From Artemisia argyi (taxonomy: Eukaryota; Streptophyta; Magnoliopsida; Asterales; Asteraceae), in assembly GCA_030686995.1 (NCBI GenBank), contig CM060703.1, forward strand, positions 120,076,861-120,140,860: DNA of 64,000 nucleotides, in the 5' to 3' direction. The notes beneath the pieces are model-generated. The model was given only the letters and a program-made list of their open reading frames with translations, ran no database searches and was not told where the DNA came from. Of this stretch, positions 22,801-32,905 are shown one piece after another. Numbering within the stretch: position 1 is the first letter of the stretch; each line of letters starts with the position of its first letter. A program made the translations under genes and the position numbers.

Positions 22801-25527
22801 CAGGCATGCTCATGGTGGAACCTCTCTTTTGACACATAGACACCCCTAGGATCAAATTATACATACTCTTAGAATATAAAAACATACATGATCAAATATC
22901 CAAAATGGCAAATAATTTATCCATTAATAAAGAACATGTAGAAGTACCCCTAGTGGTACATACATGCTTCGATCCCCGCTTATACCTATAAATATACAAA
23001 CAACGAATTATTTATAATCCACATTGTATTTAAAGAGAATTAGGACATCTAGATGACATTCCCAATACAAAAACCGAACGAAACAGATCCATAATACGAA
23101 TTCTCAACATCGGTGTTTTCCCTAGTTGAACGTGGAAACGAAGATGCGGATTTTGGAAGCTCATCATATTGTGCCATATATGATGGAGCAATTCCAAAAT
23201 TTTTATTTGCACATCGATTAAATCCTGTAATCACAACAACGTGTTACACGTAGCATTTGAATTCAAAAAACCATATTTAGTATATAGCAACAAAAAATAA
23301 AATACCTTTATCATGCTGGTTTGACAATCTCCCTATTGACCTTATTCTACCGGAAAAATTATTTTGAGACATCTTCGAGGGCATTTTGGGCGCTGTCATG
23401 AACTCAGCAAGTTAGTTGTATACAGTTATGTTATGATAGTGTACAAAACACATACAAACTAATTGGAAAAAAAAAGTCAGAGTAAAATTACATTGCATTT
23501 GCCTTTGTGGAGTGTCACTTGCAAAATTAGCTGATGCAAGTTACCCAAAACATAAATTTAATGTCTTCAAAGGAAATCATTAACATAAGGATTAACATTA
23601 ACACGAGTAAAACATAAGCAAGTATATTTGCCATGGTTCTTTTCCCTTTGCCAAAATCTATAGAGGGGTAAAAAAATTTAAATTTTCACAGATGCATTAT
23701 ATGTGTTTTAAATTTTCACACAACCAATGAAAATATCAATACCATTTTGCGGTAGCTCTGGTCTCTCATACTCATAAGCAAGTGAACTCGGCATAGTTGT
23801 TTTCCCTTTGCCATTATCTATATAGGAAAAAAATTAAAATGATTAATGATATAAGTAATTAAAACACTCACCAAAAAAACTCATATAACATAAAATAAAA
23901 AACAAAAAAGGTGAAAAGACCTCAACCAAAATTTGGTTGACAACATATTAGTTAAATATGGCTAGCATAAGATGTATAGTGCTCAAGGAGAGAAACACAG
24001 CTTTAAACAAGTTTTAAATTTTCACACAACTAATGAAATTAGGAATACCGTTTTGCGGCATATCTGGTCTTTCATCTGCATAAGTATTCGGCACAGATAT
24101 TTTTCTCTTGCCAGAATCTGTAAAGGGAAAAATTAAATGATTAATGGACTAAGTAATTAAAACACACACCAAAAAACTAAAATAACATATTTATAATACC
24201 TGTTTTGTTAACTGGTGGCCTACCTGGACGCTGAATACCCGAATCATTCGAACCATTAACATCTATAGTTAGCAACATATTAGATAAATACTATTTGGGA
24301 AAATCAAATATGGCATTATCCGAAGGTATTGTAAGGGAAGACTCATCCGATGATCCAGAATGTTTTGCACGATATGTTCAATGTAACGTTACTCTTGTCT
24401 TACCATGGGAATGAAAAGCTAATTTTATGTTTAATTCGAAATCAAGTCGTTAATTTACAACTAGTTTACCCTTACAGTTTTAAATATCATACCTATCTTC
24501 TTATTTGGTAGTCTTCCTCTACGTCGAGTGCTTAAATCAATAGTATTGTTGACCCCCATTGATGATCCACTATCTCCATCTGTGTTTAACAACACGTCAG
24601 ATAACTTATCATTCAAAACATAGTCATATATTTATAAATAACACAATATGTTTATAACAAAGCTAAATAAAAACAATCACCTTTGGTCCCCTCTGTTGGA
24701 GTGTCAACTTCATAAACAGATGAATCAACTATTCTTGGTTTGTTTTTTGGATTTTTAATGAATGTATTTTGATGAAAAACATAAATCAATACCAATCAAA
24801 AAAATATACATTCACAACAATTATATTAAAAATTCCTACCTTGTGTCTGTTTCGTTGGTGTGTCATCTTCAAACATGCATGGAGTGTTTTCATCTACATC
24901 CTTTATAGGATCTGTAAACAATTAAATTTAAAAATATATTATACCAAACATGCTTATAATAAACAACACGTTGATTGAATGTGTCGCAACATTACATCTA
25001 GACTGACCTACTGTTGTATCACTTCCAATCGTAGTGGTACATGCTAACCCTGTTCTGCTAGTCGACCCTTTAACAGCTGGAGATTAAAGCATATAATTAT
25101 AGAGATATGCATATTAGACATGTAAGCAAACACAAATAATTTAAATTTACAAATTTGCGCATGCCTAATAACAATAAACCAAACAACAGATCTAAATATC
25201 TAAATAGATAATAATAAACACAAATAATTTAAAAACCTGTTGTAGTTTTCTTAAACCTATCCCCCTCTTGTGTTTTAGCTACTCCTCGTTGTTTGTTTGC
25301 TTGAAAGGCACAAACATTAATGAATAATCAAAAAAATACAATTGAGACTCTAGCACAACCTTGGTTGAACTTCCTAATAATATACCTCTTGGACGGTTAG
25401 TAAAAAAACATATAACATTAATAATAATACATCAAATTATGAATATAAACATTTAATAATATACCAGTTGCAGGTCTCCTTAAGTTCCCCACATCTCGAG
25501 CATTAGCTTCTCTTTGCTGTTTGTTTG
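19803..25527 (-). pseudogene. RPA1-like (replication protein A large subunit) pseudogene, many exons
   Basis: Read from high to low coordinates: micro-exons (25527 to about 23743), an N-terminal start-like block (about 22690, SERRMTLIKDVDPM), an OB-fold block with EGQCYVISNFGVAENGGRLP and PHKWKPNFYKGT (about 22480-22210), GTVVGVGNIFEVNS (about 22110), a second OB block TFWDNWALLWEDYEERF (about 21920-21800), then ALFGSKIFINRDVPQLLSF, a zinc-ribbon block GWAYTGCKTCGSRV...LWLCKKHG (21255-21090), and a C-terminal OB block VTGKKYLFKVKYTDFNHNNN (20919-20700). An acidic tail and a basic end follow. This is the order of RPA1 DNA-binding domains, single-strand DNA binding proteins also carried by plant Helitrons. 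At least four lesions are visible: stops at 22413-22415, 20977-20979 and 20333-20335, and a frame change near the T-run 22050-22055. A Helitron origin is possible but no Rep/helicase part is seen. Confidence 0.75.
23743..25527 (-). other. Cluster of symmetric phase-1 micro-exons
   Basis: Eight short blocks have both splice sites readable by eye: 25465-25527 (63 nt), 25237-25299 (63), 25008-25076 (69), 24840-24911 (72), 24493-24579 (87), 24200-24262 (63), 24049-24117 (69), 23743-23817 (75). All are multiples of three and all split a Gly/Asp/Ala codon after its first base. Two encode AT-hook-like cores (QRPGRPPVNK, RRRGRLPNKK). Three (including a decayed one near 23657) share a D-x-G-K-x-K start. 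Two more start ANKQ. Confidence 0.6.
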
Positions 25528-25904
25528 CTGAAAACGATAATGTAATCATCATCACATGAATAAAGTAAACATCCTATTATAAATCTTGTATGAGATTCTA
25601 TCTTTTTGATACCATTAGAAAGCCTCAAAGAATGTCATTGTGGCTGCATGTTTTCGTCTAGGTTTCAGCCGTTTCATCAAAATATGTGAATAAATAATGG
25701 ACATGTATATATAGTAAAATTTTAGGTTACTAACATTTAGGATTGTTATAAGTTCGTTTAGAGGATCAAGTCTATACTTATCCTAACACACAACGTATCA
25801 GAGAATAGTTTACTAAACTTATCTTGTTGCAAATCAGAAATACCAAATTTAAACGAAACATAATATACACACCTAGTTTATTTAGTTTAATGTCTCAAAT
25901 TAAT

Positions 25905-25992
25905 CACAAACTAATTAAGTGGTGTAGTGGTTACCATGCTTCGTAATTATAGTGAGGATCCCTAGTTCGAACCATGATAAGACTTTTTTTTT
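25905..25992 (+). repeat. tRNA-derived SINE-like sequence
   Basis: TGGTGTAGTGGTTACC resembles a tRNA A box, and about 40 bases later CTAGTTCGAACCATG resembles a B box, followed by a nine-base T-run. No clear TSD was found; the anticodon region is not tRNA-like. Confidence 0.45.
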
Positions 25993-25998
25993 GGCAAA

Positions 25999-26081
25999 CA
26001 AAACGAAAATAAATTAATTGGAATTAATTGAAATAATATTAAAACGAAAATACATTATTTGGAATTAATTGAAATAATATT
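25999..26081. repeat. Direct duplication of a ~40-bp AT-rich unit
   Basis: AAACGAAAATAAATTAATTG...AATAATATT occurs twice in tandem with small changes. Confidence 0.7.
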
Positions 26082-26094
26082 ATGTAGTGCCTAG

Positions 26095-26146
26095 TCATCG
26101 ATGAGTCATCGATTAGTCATCGAACAGTCATCGATAACTGGATAAT
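26095..26146. repeat. AGTCATCGAT short tandem repeat
   Basis: Four consecutive copies of an AGTCATCGA(T/A) word with 2-4 base linkers. ATCGAT is itself palindromic. It lies between a SINE-like sequence and a (TA)n tract. Confidence 0.75.
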
Positions 26147-26164
26147 GATGACGTGTCCATCTAG

Positions 26165-26165
<1 letters not shown>

Positions 26166-26203
<38 letters not shown>
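26166..26203. repeat. (TA)n microsatellite
   Basis: About 19 TA units immediately left of the probable Helitron terminus. Confidence 0.9.
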
Positions 26204-26205
<2 letters not shown>

Positions 26206-26206
<1 letters not shown>

Positions 26207-26235
26207 TAGTTGCAAAACCCGCCCGATGGCCAGGT
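26206..26235 (-). mobile_element. Probable Helitron 3' terminus
   Basis: On the minus strand the sequence ends with CTAG followed by T. Eleven bases inside is a 19-base imperfect hairpin (plus strand ACCCGCCCGATGGCCAGGT: six of eight stem pairs, three-base loop). This is the classic Helitron 3' layout (hairpin, about ten bases, CTRR, insertion at A/T). The mismatched stem suggests age. The 5' TC end, to the right, could not be located. Confidence 0.5.
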
Positions 26236-26858
26236 ATGACTTGTGATTATTGGTTTCATTTTTATTTTTGATAAAATGATTATGTAAAATTGTTCAAAAA
26301 GTTATATTTAAATTGGAAGTGCGCTTTATTTTAGCAATGTTGAATTATAAAAACTTTATGTTCTTGTATACTAAATAACTCTTCTCAAAATGAAGTACAC
26401 GCGGATATTACCTTTTCGAACCATTGAAGTAAATTTTTTGATGCTAACTGGCCTTCGTTATTGCAAATACATGGAGCATTACACTTCATAAAATAAATTT
26501 GATTTGGAATTGTAGAAAACGAAATGCAAAGAAACAACGAAAATTAACTACATGCCTTTTAATTCTTTGTTTTCTTACTTTAGACAAGAAAATTGTTATT
26601 TTAACAATCTAAAAATTTAATCACATGCTCCTTTAACAAATGTGAATTACTGAATTTATTAGCCAAAGTTAGACTCTATGAAACAACAAATACTACTTAC
26701 TGTGATTATCATTTCTTCATTTGTTAGAGGCGAATCTTGGTTTATAGCTTTAGACTCACTTGTTTACTTTGCAGATACCAAAAGTTAATTTTTTCCCCTT
26801 TTATACCTATAAAATAATCCACGCGATATAAAGATTGTGCCGAACATAGGAGCTCATT

Positions 26859-26872
26859 AAGACATATTTGTC
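26859..26872. repeat. Target-site duplication of SINE (left)
   Basis: AAGACATATTTGTC, repeated exactly at 27108-27121. Confidence 0.92.
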
Positions 26873-27107
26873 AACCAACTGGGCTAGCTCAGTTGGCCAC
26901 CAAGGGTAACCTTGGGGTGGTAGGTCTCAAGTTCGAGTCTCACCACCATGGACCTTTAGGGGCTCAAAAAAATAAAAGCATAAGTGGGGTTTATCCACTA
27001 AGGAGAAAGGTTCGATGATTGCATACTATCCAATTGAATGTCATTGTGGGCTCGAATCGCTAACTATTAACTCACTGTTCAAAAAATAATAATGAATAAA
27101 AAAAATG
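26873..27107 (+). mobile_element. tRNA-derived SINE, full length
   Basis: 235 bp between perfect 14-bp duplications. The head has an RNA polymerase III A box (TAGCTCAGTTGG) and a B box (AGTTCGAGTCTC) about 45 bases later. The tail has a short A-rich simple sequence (AATAATAATGAATAAAAAAA). No coding capacity; it would be mobilised by a LINE. The intact TSD suggests a fairly recent insertion. Confidence 0.92.
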
Positions 27108-27121
27108 AAGACATATTTGTC

Positions 27122-27604
27122 TGTTGGAAATGCTTTTGTAAATACATTTATAAATTTAACAAAAACATAAAATTTTCAATTCTTTCCAATTTACTCTTTT
27201 GCAAAAACGTTAACTTTAATAAAGAAAACAAAAATGCAAGCCTAAAAAATTAAGGCATCAAGAATGTACATTAGTGAGCTCACAAGTCATTGAAAATGAA
27301 AGTAAAAATAAGACCAGATAAATGTATAATGAGACCAGTTCTTTTTTAAAGCGTGTAGGATTAAAAAAAAAATAGACATAAACTTAAATTTGAATTTGCG
27401 ATGTTGTCTTACACCCAAATGTTGTGGCATTGCATTGGCATCAAATGAAGATGTTGACGTTGTTGTGTCTTTCTTTTCATAGTGGTAACCTAAATTGTTA
27501 CTATAAGCCTGATTTACCTTAATATAGATAACATGCATTGCGTTAAAACTGACCCTTGTCCAATGTTTACTACTGTAATAAATAATATAACAGTTTAAGT
27601 AAAT
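27122..27604. other. Stretch between SINE and copia element
   Basis: No confident feature. A minus-strand frame at 27287-27538 (containing SSFDANAMPQHLGVRQHRKF) may be a captured or decayed exon but is not recognised. Confidence 0.35.
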
Positions 27605-27609
27605 ATAAG

Positions 27610-28064
27610 TGTAGAGAATCGTTTAAGCCCAATCTAGGATTATAGAAACAATGATAATTGACACAGCGGAATAACAATAACAATCAAAGTTTCACAAGGT
27701 TTTTCTAATAACAATGATCCTCTATGGATCTCTATTCTTCTTCTATTGAAAGTGTTTCCAAGATTTAATCAAAACAATAAAACTCTGTTCCTTTTATAAG
27801 CACAAGGAACCCTAAATAAATATAAGATCAACTAATTAAATATAAAATCAATGCATATCACTACCTAATATAGCTCATGCAAATCCTAACAAATAAATAC
27901 TAAAGATACGGATTAATAATATCCGTAGAAATAAGTCTTCAGCAGAAAGACTGTGTCAGCAGAAAGTCTTCAGCAGGAACACTATATCAGCAGAAACCAT
28001 CTATAGCTTCAGCAGAATCCTGTCAGGAGAACTTCATCAGTAGTATCTTCCAAAATTCCTTACA
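27610..28064 (-). repeat. 3' LTR of the 27.6-31.7 kb copia element
   Basis: TGTAGAGAAT...ATTCCTTACA. Minus-strand TATA box (CTTATAAAAGG) near 27790-27800. Upstream of it are about five TTCTGCTGA-like words (plus strand TCAGCAGAA). Confidence 0.93.
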
Positions 28065-29086
28065 ATCCTCCCCTAATCTTGAATTTGACATGGTTAAGTT
28101 CAAGATTCCTTGATATATCGCCAATAGCACAAACCAGAGGATTGAAGTGAACATCAGCAGCAAAGAATCTTCATAAGCAAAATCTCTATGATCAGCAACC
28201 AATTTGAAAAGCACCATTCTTTGCAGCAACACAAGACTAAATGTACATCAAAACATATAAGTTGCATAGTATTCTCATCACATCCAGGTGTGTAAACTCT
28301 TGTGAGAGATGAATCATTGAAAATAATGGATTTGATGTCTCTTTACCAATAGCCATCACTACTGGAGTAGCCAAGTGTTCAAAGGTACACTGATAACCAC
28401 ATGATTTTCAGCAAATCATCAGCTATAAACGGAGTTGATATGTCTTTACCTGTAGCCGTTTGCTCAGGACTAGTCAATTATTGATGAATTATCATCTTGG
28501 TCAATTGAATACCAAATATGGTTTTCCACAGCCTTTACCACAAGCCATATACATGTGGGCTAGCCAATTATTTGGAATCCATAAAGGAAAAATTCATGGT
28601 CAATTGACAACCATTTCAACTACTCAGCAACAAAGCATAGGTGAGTTGAAAACCTTATGATTTTGAGCAAACCATTACAGCTATCAACAGATTTGATGTG
28701 TCTTTACCAAAGCTGTACCCTTTGGACTAGCCAACTTTTTGATGGAATAGTCAACATCAGGAAAGTTGATGACCAGAAAGAATGTTATAAGAATCAACAC
28801 CAAACCTGCATACAACATACACAAAACTATACAAAAATGTTAGTTTTTTTTTTTTATTTTTTTATGTTTTGTTTTAAATTAAATTTTTTTTTAATAAAAG
28901 AAAGAAACAAATAGATATATGAAATATATAAAATATACCATCAATCAGCAGGAACCAAAGAAACATGTAGTGTCAGTAGAAACACTAAGCCTCCCCTTAG
29001 GCGTATGAGGATCCAACAGCTGCAAAATGGTTAGTATACATATAATACAACAATAAGCCTCCCCTTAGGCTTATGCCTCCCCTCAA
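28065..29086 (-). other. 3' spacer of the copia element with repeats and purine-tract hairpin
   Basis: No pol. Three to four imperfect repeats of GATGTGTCTTTACC...GGACTAGCCAA occur at about 28333, 28439 and 28696 (a weaker one near 28530). At 29053-29074 there is a perfect 8-bp inverted repeat ATAAGCCT/AGGCTTAT whose loop and flanks are purine tracts on the minus strand (CTAAGGGGAGGC). Confidence 0.7.
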
Positions 29087-30460
29087 TCAGTGCACCTGAC
29101 AAGGACTATTGTTCTTGGGTACCCAGTATGAACTTTTCCTCTTTTGTGTCCAAGAACAACCTGTTGAGGGCTTAACACCATTATCCCATCTGGTCCCCCA
29201 CCCCATATACATTGGGTCAAAATAACTAGGCCAATAACCATTCTGAAAGTAAGTACTAATAGGTATGTAGAATGGTCTAGCAACATGTCTTTTCCACCCA
29301 GCTGGAAAAGGTCCACCAGTAGAAACTGGCTTACCAGCAGATTTGGGTCTGCTGGTTTTATGTGTTGCTTGTGGAACATATGGGGGAATAGCATTAACAT
29401 TGGTCCACATTGGTCTATGTCTCTTTTGGTTAGCACACACACCCATTCTCTTCTCATGGTAATCACAGTCTTTAATGAGATGAGACTTACTACCACACAC
29501 AAAACAAGATTTCTTCTTAACATTACCAGCCTTTTTATTAAAACAACCATTCTTATTACAAGAAGTCCTAGAATTGTATTTATTCTTATCAGATTTATTA
29601 CAAGTGAAACCAGGTAAATCTTGAACAACAATGGGTTCTTGCTTGGGTGCCTTAACTTTGGATTGAGTCTCAACTTTACTCTTGGAAGTAGAAACACTAG
29701 AAGTAGGAGTAAAAGAGATAGACTCAGTTGAGGTGGACTCTGAGCTTTGGACACTAACAACAATAGGGACAGGGACAATGACCTTGGAAGACTTATCACT
29801 TGAATCACATGAGGCATAGTCAGTAGACTTGCAATCAGGGTCTGGCAAGTCACTTGACTTTTTTCCATATAGATGGTGTGATCCATCAAAGTCTTTTTGA
29901 AGAGAGCTAGGCATAAACTCACCTCTAATAGGTCCAGGCACAGCATGTAATTTACCTTCTTTAACATAATTTGCTAAGCCTGCTGATGTAGATTTACCAA
30001 TATCATTCCTTGCCTCTAAACCAACATATTTTTTAAAACCTAATCCTATTCCTGAGTTAACAGTTTGACTACCATAAAGATGACTAGCTAATTTATCACC
30101 TGACAGTAACGATTCTTTATGCCTAGCCACTTCTTTATCAAGCCTATCTTGCACCTCTTGTTTCTCTAAATCTAATTTAGCATTTACTTTCTTAGTCCAT
30201 GTTAACTCATCATTAGCACATTTTAAATCTCTTTCCAACACTCTTATCTTCTCTTCATAAGCAAGTTGATTCCTTTGAAACCAAACCTTTTGATTTTCTA
30301 AAGTTTTAAGTGCCTCTCCTTTAGATAGGTCACTAACATAGCAACGATTATAATGAGTTTTATATTTATCACACTCTTGCATAAGCTCATTATATTTAAC
30401 ATCACATTCAAAAGAGCAAGTATGTACCTGAGGGACGATAGTCGTGAATATGTTTGCCAT
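29087..30460 (-). CDS. copia gag-type protein with CCHC zinc knuckle
   Basis: Frame of 457 codons from the ATG at 30460 (MANIFTTIVPQVHTCSFECD); the frame is also open upstream. Residues about 20-150 are coiled-coil-like (ECDKYKTHYNRC, EEKIRVLERDLKCANDEL, LDLEKQEVQDRLDKE). A Ser/Thr-rich linker follows, then a zinc knuckle CFVCGSKSHLIKDCDYHEK (C-x2-C-x4-H-x4-C) about two thirds along, then an aromatic-rich C-terminus (YIPISTYFQNGYWPSYFDPM). It corresponds to the C-terminal half of Asteraceae copia gag proteins; the usual N-terminal gag domain is missing. It would bind element RNA in the particle. No protease follows. Confidence 0.85.
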   Translation of the reverse strand: MANIFTTIVPQVHTCSFECDVKYNELMQECDKYKTHYNRCYVSDLSKGEALKTLENQKVWFQRNQLAYEEKIRVLERDLKCANDELTWTKKVNAKLDLEKQEVQDRLDKEVARHKESLLSGDKLASHLYGSQTVNSGIGLGFKKYVGLEARNDIGKSTSAGLANYVKEGKLHAVPGPIRGEFMPSSLQKDFDGSHHLYGKKSSDLPDPDCKSTDYASCDSSDKSSKVIVPVPIVVSVQSSESTSTESISFTPTSSVSTSKSKVETQSKVKAPKQEPIVVQDLPGFTCNKSDKNKYNSRTSCNKNGCFNKKAGNVKKKSCFVCGSKSHLIKDCDYHEKRMGVCANQKRHRPMWTNVNAIPPYVPQATHKTSRPKSAGKPVSTGGPFPAGWKRHVARPFYIPISTYFQNGYWPSYFDPMYMGWGTRWDNGVKPSTGCSWTQKRKSSYWVPKNNSPCQVH

Positions 30461-31201
30461 TAAACTAATGAGCAGCAGAGACAAGTGAAATCAGCAGGAA
30501 CGAACGATCAACAGTAACCGAGATCAGTAGGAACGATTATATTCAGGAGTAGTGCAGCAGCAGAATTAATTCGATTAGCAGCTCAGCAGTATCTCATAGC
30601 ATCAGCAGAAATAAATAACCAACTAAAATATAACCTCAATAGCAGAATCAAGCGTCCAACCTACTGACAATCAACTATTGACCCACTGATGAGTCCAGTC
30701 CCACCAATTGATAATACGGCCCCACTTCAAATCAATTAACAAAATACCAGTAGGCGACAAACTTAATGAATACACGACAAACCTTTATTGAGACCAGCTT
30801 CACGTGATGATGATGTCCCACAATTAAAATAATTAACTTGGTGAATCACGGCAACCAATCACCTTTGATTCGTACGAGGTTTAATAATTAAGCACCAGAC
30901 GACAAACGTCTTTTAATCCAATATACCACCGACAATTAATTATTTTGTGAATTAGCAATAAAGAGGTACGAGGTTTGTAATTTATTAATCATCAATAATC
31001 AACTCATTAAATTCGACCCACAATCACAACGATTAAATGCAGTACGAGGTTATTGAATCCACCGAATATCAGCAATAAAATAATTAAATTGAATATGCCC
31101 GTACCTTTTTCGTCACATAAAAATCAAATTCAGAAAGATCCGATCTGCTCCTTTGCAACAATGAAAACCTTGATGAACCCTAGATATCGAGAGCCACCTG
31201 C
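30461..31201 (-). other. 5' leader of the copia element
   Basis: About 740 bases with recurring CAGCAG(A/G)A words near gag (30480-30620) and a repeated (C/T)ACGAGGTT word (about 30874, 30966, 31041). No open frame of note. Confidence 0.6.
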
Positions 31202-31213
31202 TCTGATACCAAT
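31198..31213 (-). other. Primer binding site, Met-tRNA type
   Basis: Sense strand: LTR end ...TTCTCTACA, then ATTGGTATCAGAGCAGG. TGGTATCAGAGC is complementary to the plant initiator-Met tRNA 3' end, the standard copia primer. Confidence 0.88.
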
Positions 31214-31668
31214 TGTAGAGAATCGTTTAAGCCCAATCTAGGATTATAGAAACAATGATAATTGACACAGCGGAATAACAATAACAATCAATGTTTCACA
31301 AGGTTTTTCTAATAACAATGATCCTCTATGGATCTCTATTCTTCTTCTATTGAAAGTGTTTCCAAGATTTAATCAAAACAATAAAACTCTGTTCCTTTTA
31401 TAAGCACAAGGAACCCTAAATAAATATAAGATCAACTAATTAAATATAAAATCAATGCATATCACTACCTAATATAGCTCATGCAAATCCTAACAAATAA
31501 ATACTAAAGATACGGATTAATAATATCCGTAGAAATAAGTCTTCAGCAGAAACACTGTGTCAGCAGAAAGTCTTCAGCAGGAACACTATATCAGCAAAAA
31601 CCATCTATAGCTTCAGCAGAATCCTGTCAGGAGAACTTCATCAGTAGTATCTTCCAAAATTCCTTACA
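31214..31668 (-). repeat. 5' LTR of the 27.6-31.7 kb copia element
   Basis: Nearly identical to 27610-28064, same length. TSD ATAAG follows. Confidence 0.93.
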
Positions 31669-31684
31669 ATAAGGTAGAATAGTC

Positions 31685-32240
31685 TCACATCAATCGCCAT
31701 TTCTCTAAAGCTTCATCTGTTGTAATATGAAGGCGTATTGCGACAGAACCATTGAGTCCAAACATCCTAGCTTCGTGGATAATCAGCCCTACAAAAAACA
31801 TCAATGTTAGTAAAACATGGTGGGTTTGTACGCAACACTTTACCAGTAATACCTTCTCCTTGCACGAGCTGCTGAATTGAGCACGCCTTGAAAAAGTCCA
31901 AGATCTGAGGATCAACCACATAAGAAGCCGATAAAAGTATGGAGATGGAATCAACATCTTCTCTTGAACTGCTTTTGGATGTAACCCATGTTTGTGCCAA
32001 CAACAACTTCAGTGTGTCATACGAGTTCACAAATGGCTGTGCAAGATCTTAAAAAAAAAATTATGGTCGACTTTTTTAACCAAACCTGGGTAGTCAACTC
32101 TGTCACTTCAGGTGGAGCCACATTTGTTTCCAGCATATTAAGTGAAAATGATTCGATTGCTGAGGCGTTTCTTGTTCCTACATAAGTGAGTGAAGATTCT
32201 GTGTGGAGCCCAAGGAAGAACTTGACTACAAAGATAGCCA
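31685..32240 (-). pseudogene. NIN-like protein (NLP) gene fragment
   Basis: Minus-strand frames read LLLAQTWV, then DPQILDFFKACSIQQLVQGE and GITGKVLRTNPPCF, then in another frame HEARMFGLNGSVAIRLHI. These match, in order, the GAF-like N-terminal region of plant NLP transcription factors (nitrate-responsive regulators), including the ...FGLNxxVAIRLRS signature. The frame changes near 31785. No RWP-RK or PB1 domain is present in the window, and a copia element sits immediately downstream (at 31673). A captured or decayed exon pair rather than a working gene. Confidence 0.6.
32078..32145. repeat. Local duplication, copy A
   Basis: About 68 bp (AACCAAACCTGGGTAGTCAA...) repeated at 32405-32476 with a 4-base insertion and a few changes. 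It covers part of the NLP-like fragment. Confidence 0.85.
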
Positions 32241-32404
32241 GCAGTGAATTGTGACCCCGGAGTGGCTTCCACCAGGGACATCTAAACAAAGTAACGAAAA
32301 CTCAAAAGTGTCTATATCTTTTCACAGCAACCGTACCAAGAATCTCCTGTCTCTCATACTATGACCACGGATTCAACAGCGTAGTGAAGAACAAATGCTA
32401 GCGT

Positions 32405-32476
32405 AACCAAACCTGGGTACGTAGTCAACTCTGTCACTTCAAGTGAAGCCACATTTGTTTCCAGCATAATAAGTGA
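32405..32476. repeat. Local duplication, copy B
   Basis: Second copy of the 32078-32145 segment, shifted 327 bases. Confidence 0.85.
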
Positions 32477-32905
32477 CGACGTCCTTAGTCAAAGGCAATC
32501 TTGGAGACCTTTGAAGAAGTCTTCCAAAACACGCAGTCATTAGAGAAGTCATGTAAGTGTTGGTATCAAATTCATCTTTTTCTGATTGCCTTTCCATCTC
32601 AGATTGCAAAAATGTCAACATGTAAATTACCTAAAAAACAGCCTATTCATGCCTATTCATGCTTAAGTTTAATTTGATTAATGATACGTCATTTCAAATT
32701 AAACACTTAGTATCCTCACATACAAAAATGATTATTGACATACACTTAGTACCTGAACAAATTGATGATAACAACATTTTTTACCAATAAATCATGCCTA
32801 TTTATGCTTTTGTTTTCCTTTTCTTCATTTCGGGTGTTGCTGAATTACAATTTTTTCTCCAATCAACCTTCCTCTTTTTCTTCTTCCTTTATTCGCTGTT
32901 TTCTT

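Larger units (their letters stand above)
27610..31668 (-). mobile_element. Ty1/copia element with gag but no pol (young)
   Basis: Two 455-bp LTRs (27610-28064, 31214-31668) differ at about three positions by eye and are flanked by perfect 5-bp TSDs ATAAG (27605-27609, 31669-31673). On the minus strand the right LTR is followed by a primer site TGGTATCAGAGC (initiator-Met tRNA type), and the left LTR is preceded by a purine tract (AGATTAGGGGAGGAT). The 3.1-kb interior holds a leader, a gag frame and a 1-kb spacer but no integrase or reverse transcriptase, so it is non-autonomous. It interrupts sequence next to NLP-like exons. Confidence 0.93.

Noticed and set aside
25905..25992. tRNA gene
   Set aside because: A- and B-box-like words only; no cloverleaf could be drawn, and a T-run follows as in SINEs.
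29083..29967. 294-codon Leu-rich minus-strand ORF
   Set aside because: Alternative frame of the copia gag, with extreme Leu/Ser content and no start context.
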